A DNA stretch of 7,366 bases from an uncultured Oscillospiraceae bacterium (GTDB lineage Bacteria; Bacillota; Clostridia; Oscillospirales; Oscillospiraceae). Under the pieces are notes generated by a model. It did no database searches. It saw nothing but the letters and a program-made list of their open reading frames with translations, and was not told the DNA's origin. The position numbers and the translations under genes were made by a program. Location of the stretch: NCBI GenBank assembly GCA_904398675.1, contig CAJFPI010000134.1, forward strand, positions 1-7,366. The letters are read 5' to 3'. Below, in pieces: positions 4,990 through 7,366 of the stretch; the first letter of the stretch is position 1; each line of letters opens with the position of its first letter.

Positions 4990-5796
4990 ATGGAATCGGT
5001 AAAATTGGCGTCGAAAAAGATCCGATACATCCCACTCAACCACATCGCCCCCAACCCCGCCCAGCCCCGGCGCTATTTTGATCCGGATGGGCTGCGGGAG
5101 CTGGCGGAGTCCATCCGCGCCCACGGCATCCTCCAGCCCCTCACCGTCCAGCGGGGGCAGTACAGCTACATCTTAGTGGCGGGGGAGCGGCGGCTGCGGG
5201 CCGCGGGGATGGCCGGGCTTGACCGGGTGCCCTGCGTGCTGGTGGATGTGGACGAGGAGGAGAGCGCCCTCCTGGCCCTCATCGAAAATCTGCAGCGCAG
5301 CGACCTGCACTATATGGAGGAGGCCGAGGCCATCTCCAAGCTGGCCTCGGCCTACCACCTCTCCCAGGAGGAGGTGGCCGCCAAGCTGGGGAAATCCCAG
5401 TCCGCCGTGGCCAACAAGCTGCGGCTCCTCCGCCTGTCGGAGAAATGCGTGGCCCTACTGCGGGAGTACCAGCTCACCGAGCGCCACGCCAGGACCCTTC
5501 TGCGCCTGACAGAGGAGGAGGAACGGCTGGCGGCCCTCCGCCACATCGGGGAGCACCACCTCAACGTGGCTCAGACGGAGGAGTATGTGGAGACCCTTCT
5601 CCAGGCCAAACAGACCACGCCGCCGCCGCGCCGCCCCGGGTACGTCATCAAGGACGTGCGCCTCTTCCTCAACAGCATCCGCCGCAGCGTCCAGATCATG
5701 CAGCAGGCCGGGGTGAACGCCAAGGTGGACCGGGAGGAGACGGAGGAATCCATCACCGTGACCGTCCATATCCCGAAACGCCTCAGCCGGCCATAA
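4990..5796 (+). CDS. noc: ParB-family nucleoid occlusion protein (Noc type)
   Basis: A 268-residue ParB/Noc-family DNA-binding CTPase. The N-terminal ParB domain carries the CTP-binding signatures GERRLRA (residues 65-71) and ENLQRSDL (99-106), after the usual PNPAQPRRYF opening (21-30). A helix-turn-helix follows at about 125-148 (LSQEEVAAKLGKSQSAVANK). The C-terminus (DVRLFLNSIRRSVQIMQQAG, then a short strand ITVTVHIPK) resembles Noc rather than chromosome-segregation ParB/Spo0J. In Bacillus, Noc binds scattered DNA sites and the membrane and blocks division over the nucleoid. Here there is no parA, rsmG or parS-like site nearby, so it is an orphan. Its 3' end overlaps the convergent HMA-like gene by 14 bases. 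ParB-family membership is firm; Noc function is inferred. ATG 4984 is an alternative start two codons upstream. Confidence 0.9.
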   Translation: MESVKLASKKIRYIPLNHIAPNPAQPRRYFDPDGLRELAESIRAHGILQPLTVQRGQYSYILVAGERRLRAAGMAGLDRVPCVLVDVDEEESALLALIENLQRSDLHYMEEAEAISKLASAYHLSQEEVAAKLGKSQSAVANKLRLLRLSEKCVALLREYQLTERHARTLLRLTEEEERLAALRHIGEHHLNVAQTEEYVETLLQAKQTTPPPRRPGYVIKDVRLFLNSIRRSVQIMQQAGVNAKVDREETEESITVTVHIPKRLSRP

Positions 5797-6004
5797 GCCC
5801 CGCCTCGTCCAGGGCGTCCAGGAGGGCGTCCTCATCCCGGCCCTGCATCCAGACCGTGCCCTCTTTCAGGTCCAGCCGGACCGCCTCCACGCCGGGGCAG
5901 CGCAGCAGCCGCTCCGTTACCTCCCGGCTGCACTGATCGCAGTGGTTCTTCCCTACACAGAAGTCACAGCTGAGGCGCCGGACAGGCCAGCTCCGCTCCG
6001 TCAT
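5783..6004 (-). CDS. Small double-CxxC protein, HMA-like fold
   Basis: A 73-residue cytoplasmic protein that probably binds metal. CxxC pairs occur at Cys13-Cys16 and Cys22-Cys25 (HCDQC), followed by features typical of heavy-metal-associated domains: a helix (SREVTERLLRC), then PGVEAVRLDL (37-46), a strand with VWMQGR, and a final helix ALLDALDEAGL (60-70). In HMA chaperones a single MxCxxC precedes the first helix; here the second CxxC takes that place and the first pair is extra. Its ATG overlaps the stop of the TRIC gene (ATGA), with GAGGAGGG nine bases upstream, so translation is probably coupled. Its last 14 bases are antisense to the end of noc. Copper or zinc handling is an inference, and a redox or structural zinc role is possible. 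There is no metal-transporting ATPase in the window. Confidence 0.82.
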   Translation of the reverse strand: MTERSWPVRRLSCDFCVGKNHCDQCSREVTERLLRCPGVEAVRLDLKEGTVWMQGRDEDALLDALDEAGLMAG

Positions 6005-6657
6005 GTCGCCGATCCCTCCTCATCCTCCGCCCGGGGCAGGTTCCAGCGGTAGTGCCGGGCCAGCATCCGCAGCGCCACCGTCACCGCCACGCCGGCCAGG
6101 GTGGCCGCCGTGCTGTCAAGCCCCGCTTGAAGGGGGAGGTAGAAGGTGAGGCTGCCCAGGATGGCGGCCACGGCGTAGATGTGCTTGCGGAGGACAAAGG
6201 GGATGTCCCCGCACATGATATCCCGGAGGATGCCGCCCCCCGCGCCGGTGGTCATGCCCATAAAGACGCAGAGGAAGGCGTTGTCCCCGTAGCCCGAGGA
6301 GATCACAGCCTGGGTGCCGGTGACGGCAAAGATTCCAAGGCCGATGGAGTCGCACAGGACGAAGAGAATGTCCATCCAGTGGGAAAACCGGGTGTAGCGC
6401 CCGTGGGACAGCCGGGCCAGGAAAAACATCACCAGGGCCACCAGCACCGCCAGGAGGACATATTCCCCGTTATAGAACATCCTGGGCGGCGTGCGGCCCA
6501 GGAGCACATCCCGAATGGTGCCGCCGCCCAGGGCGGTGATGACGCTGAGCAGCAGCACGCCAAAGAGGTCCAGCCGCTTATGGATGGCCACCAGCGCCCC
6601 GGAGAGGGCGAAGGCGGCAGTGCCGATCAGCTCTGCCACATAGAAGAAAAACGCCAT
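6001..6657 (-). CDS. TRIC/UPF0126 family membrane protein
   Basis: An integral membrane protein of 218 residues in the UPF0126 family, now described as prokaryotic TRIC-type cation channels (relatives YicG and YvgT; some members have been proposed to transport glycine). The two-fold internal repeat is clear: GALVAIHKRLDLFGV then GGGTIRDVLLGRTP at 44-57, and later AVTGTQAV then GAGGGILRDIMCGDIP at 137-152. Hydrophobic stretches fit about seven helices. Start 6657 (MAFFFYVAEL) is chosen because GGGAGGGAG lies just upstream. The open frame extends to 6717, but that codon sits in the -35 box of the promoter. It is first in a two-gene unit with the HMA-like protein. The family is firm; the transported ion or solute is not known from sequence. 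Confidence 0.93.
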   Translation of the reverse strand: MAFFFYVAELIGTAAFALSGALVAIHKRLDLFGVLLLSVITALGGGTIRDVLLGRTPPRMFYNGEYVLLAVLVALVMFFLARLSHGRYTRFSHWMDILFVLCDSIGLGIFAVTGTQAVISSGYGDNAFLCVFMGMTTGAGGGILRDIMCGDIPFVLRKHIYAVAAILGSLTFYLPLQAGLDSTAATLAGVAVTVALRMLARHYRWNLPRAEDEEGSAT

Positions 6658-6688
6658 AAGTCTCCCTCCCTCACACAGTTTGCACCCC

Positions 6689-6717
6689 ATCATAGCACAT
6701 TTGCGGAGGGAGCACAA
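6689..6717 (-). promoter_or_regulatory. Promoter of the TRIC/HMA unit, extended -10
   Basis: On the minus strand TTGTGC (plus 6712-6717) and TATGAT (plus 6689-6694) are spaced by exactly 17 bases, and the -10 box is preceded by TGC. The expected start is near 6682, giving a leader of about 25 bases that carries the GGGAGGGAG ribosome-binding site. Confidence 0.8.
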
Positions 6718-6861
6718 TTCGGGCAGAGGACAAAATAAGGGGCTTTTTTCAAGAAAGTTTGAACATTTTTGTCAAAATGGCGGAGACGCTGACCGTTTTA
6801 TCGCAACTCTGCCGGCCTTTCCTCTGGCTTTATCACGTCCGGTTGTTTCCTATTTACGGAC
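6718..6861. other. Gene-free AT-richer stretch
   Basis: No gene is supported here. It contains a weak inverted repeat TTTGA/TCAAA around 6757-6776 and a T-rich run. GGACAAAA occurs at 6728-6735 and again at 6858-6865 in similar A-then-G surroundings. The longest plausible small frame, ATG 6778 to TAG 6905-6907 (43 codons, plus strand), lacks a ribosome-binding site and ends inside a terminator hairpin. Bases 6905-6963, between that hairpin and the next gene, also show nothing recognisable. Confidence 0.5.
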
Positions 6862-6904
6862 AAAAGAACGGGGCGGCTGTCTTCTTTAAGAAAACAGCTG
6901 CCCC
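6862..6904 (-). terminator. Minus-strand terminator of the small membrane gene
   Basis: GGGGC 6870-6874 pairs with GCCCC 6900-6904 and GCTGT 6876-6880 with ACAGC 6894-6898, separated by one mismatch; the inner bases can pair further. Read on the minus strand the stem is followed by GTTCTTTT (6869-6862), a moderate U-run. On the plus strand no T-run follows, so the orientation is minus. It lies about 60 bases past the stop of the small membrane protein. Confidence 0.7.
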
Positions 6905-6963
6905 TTAGCTGATCTGTTCCGTTTTCTGCCGAAACAAAGCCCTGCATCAAAGGAAGGTTTCAG

Positions 6964-7149
6964 CTACTTCAAAGCCTGCCTTCTCATGATGTTGAGTATG
7001 CTGGATGCAATAAGGCTGCCTAATGCAATCCCCAGATACATGCTGTTTTTCTCGTGGGAAAAAAGGCACAGGCAGGTACAGATTGCAGCAGACAGCAGCA
7101 GGCAGACACTTGCGATTGCCAGCAGTTTTCCAATCACTCTTTTGTTCAT
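6964..7149 (-). CDS. Small two-helix membrane protein, unknown function
   Basis: I do not recognise a family. The 61-residue product has a basic N-terminus (MNKRVIGK), a first hydrophobic helix at about residues 9-30 containing four cysteines (Cys16, 24, 26, 28), a short polar turn SHEKNS (31-36), and a second helix at about 37-54 with small-residue GxxxG-like spacing (GIALGSLIASS). It ends in a basic tail MRRQALK. The charge pattern predicts both ends in the cytoplasm. AGAGGA lies 6 bases before the ATG, which supports real translation. The base composition is visibly less GC-rich than in neighbouring genes. Terminators lie on both sides, and no clear promoter is seen between the upstream terminator and the start codon. 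Confidence 0.7.
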   Translation of the reverse strand: MNKRVIGKLLAIASVCLLLSAAICTCLCLFSHEKNSMYLGIALGSLIASSILNIMRRQALK

Positions 7150-7176
7150 TCTGATCCTCTTATCCCCTCATGCTCT

Positions 7177-7202
7177 AAAAAAATTGCACAGAAAACCGTG
7201 CA
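7177..7202 (-). terminator. Minus-strand intrinsic terminator
   Basis: A 7-bp stem with one G-U pair (7185-7191 with 7196-7202) and a four-base loop is followed on the minus strand by A and seven T (plus-strand A run 7177-7183). It would end transcripts of the gene entering from the right edge. It lies 27 bases before the start codon of the small membrane gene. Confidence 0.8.
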
Positions 7203-7214
7203 TCCATCCTCTCA

Positions 7215-7248
7215 GCGCCCGGCGGAGGCATTGGCCTCCCCCGGGCGC
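7215..7248. repeat. GC-rich inverted repeat after the partial gene
   Basis: GCGCCCGG 7215-7222 pairs with CCGGGCGC 7241-7248, and GGAGGC 7224-7229 with GCCTCC 7234-7239. There is one C-C mismatch and a loop ATTG. The result is a strong 14-bp stem beginning 3 bases after the stop of the partial gene. It has no T-run on either strand, so alone it is not a standard terminator. It precedes the T-tailed hairpin at 7177-7202 and may act with it. Confidence 0.75.
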
Positions 7249-7251
7249 GTA

Positions 7252-7366
7252 TCATGTGTCCAGCGTGGCGAAGTAGAGGGTGTCGCTCCCGCAGTCGTAG
7301 AGGGCCACGGAGAAGTTGAGCGAGGCGCGGCTGAGAATGTCGCTGTTCTCTCCCGCCTCCCCGTGG
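7252..7366 (-). CDS. C-terminal fragment of an unidentified protein
   Basis: A minus-strand frame enters from the right edge and ends at TGA (7252-7254), giving about 37 residues that end in SVALYDCGSDTLYFATLDT. Codon use resembles the other GC-rich genes here (G/C third positions), and the gene is followed directly by a strong stem and then a T-tailed terminator, which supports a real gene end. The start and most of the protein lie outside the window. I do not recognise the family, and the segment looks like beta strands. Confidence 0.6.
   Translation of the reverse strand, partial: HGEAGENSDILSRASLNFSVALYDCGSDTLYFATLDT

Noticed and set aside
6052..6738. Long plus-strand open frame opposite the TRIC gene
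   Set aside because: It is a mirror of a GC-rich membrane-protein gene with clear family motifs; its product is Gly/His/Gln-rich without recognisable domains.
6728..6876. Near-repeat GGACAAAA plus G-run at 6728 and 6858 as possible attachment sites
   Set aside because: The match is short and A/G-rich, and no integrase or element boundary lies between the copies. Chance is the simpler explanation.
6778..6907. 43-codon plus-strand frame in the gene-free stretch
   Set aside because: There is no ribosome-binding site or promoter, and its stop lies in the minus-strand terminator hairpin.

Overview
The window reads as a chromosomal segment from a high-GC member of the Clostridia, most likely a gut Oscillospiraceae-type bacterium (Flavonifractor/Oscillibacter/Lawsonibacter-like). 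This is inferred from GC-rich coding with strong Firmicutes-type Shine-Dalgarno sites, classical sigma-A promoters, an lspA-rluD pair as in Firmicutes, and a Noc/ParB-type protein with a Noc-like C-terminus. No taxonomic search could be run. There is no phage, CRISPR array, complete insertion sequence, tRNA or rRNA that I can see.

Layout. Bases 1-240 hold no convincing gene but are packed with inverted repeats (at least six stems), ending 3 bases from the stop of trxA. Thioredoxin (trxA, minus) and thioredoxin reductase (trxB, plus) are transcribed divergently from back-to-back promoters, giving a compact thiol-redox module. trxB ends in an intrinsic terminator that overlaps the probable promoter of the next operon. 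That operon is lspA (signal peptidase II) and an RluD-type 23S rRNA pseudouridine synthase, overlapping by 32 bases and closed by a 16-bp terminator hairpin. A monocistronic 511-residue lipoprotein of unknown function follows, ending in a 14-bp terminator. Next is an orphan ParB-family protein of the Noc (nucleoid occlusion) type.

From about 5783 onward everything recognised is on the minus strand. A TRIC/UPF0126 membrane protein is translationally coupled (ATGA overlap) to a small double-CxxC heavy-metal-associated (HMA-like) protein whose 3' end overlaps the 3' end of noc. A roughly 300-base gene-free stretch follows. Then comes a small two-helix membrane protein with visibly lower GC, bracketed by minus-strand terminators, and the C-terminal 37 or so residues of a gene that runs off the right edge.

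Most of the window is housekeeping. The parts that deserve a second look are the hairpin array at 1-237 with its competing stems, the duplicated-domain lipoprotein, the double-CxxC protein coupled to a TRIC channel, the atypical NADPH-site motif in TrxB, and the overlap of the trxB terminator with the lspA promoter. I do not see a clear, previously undescribed multi-gene system.
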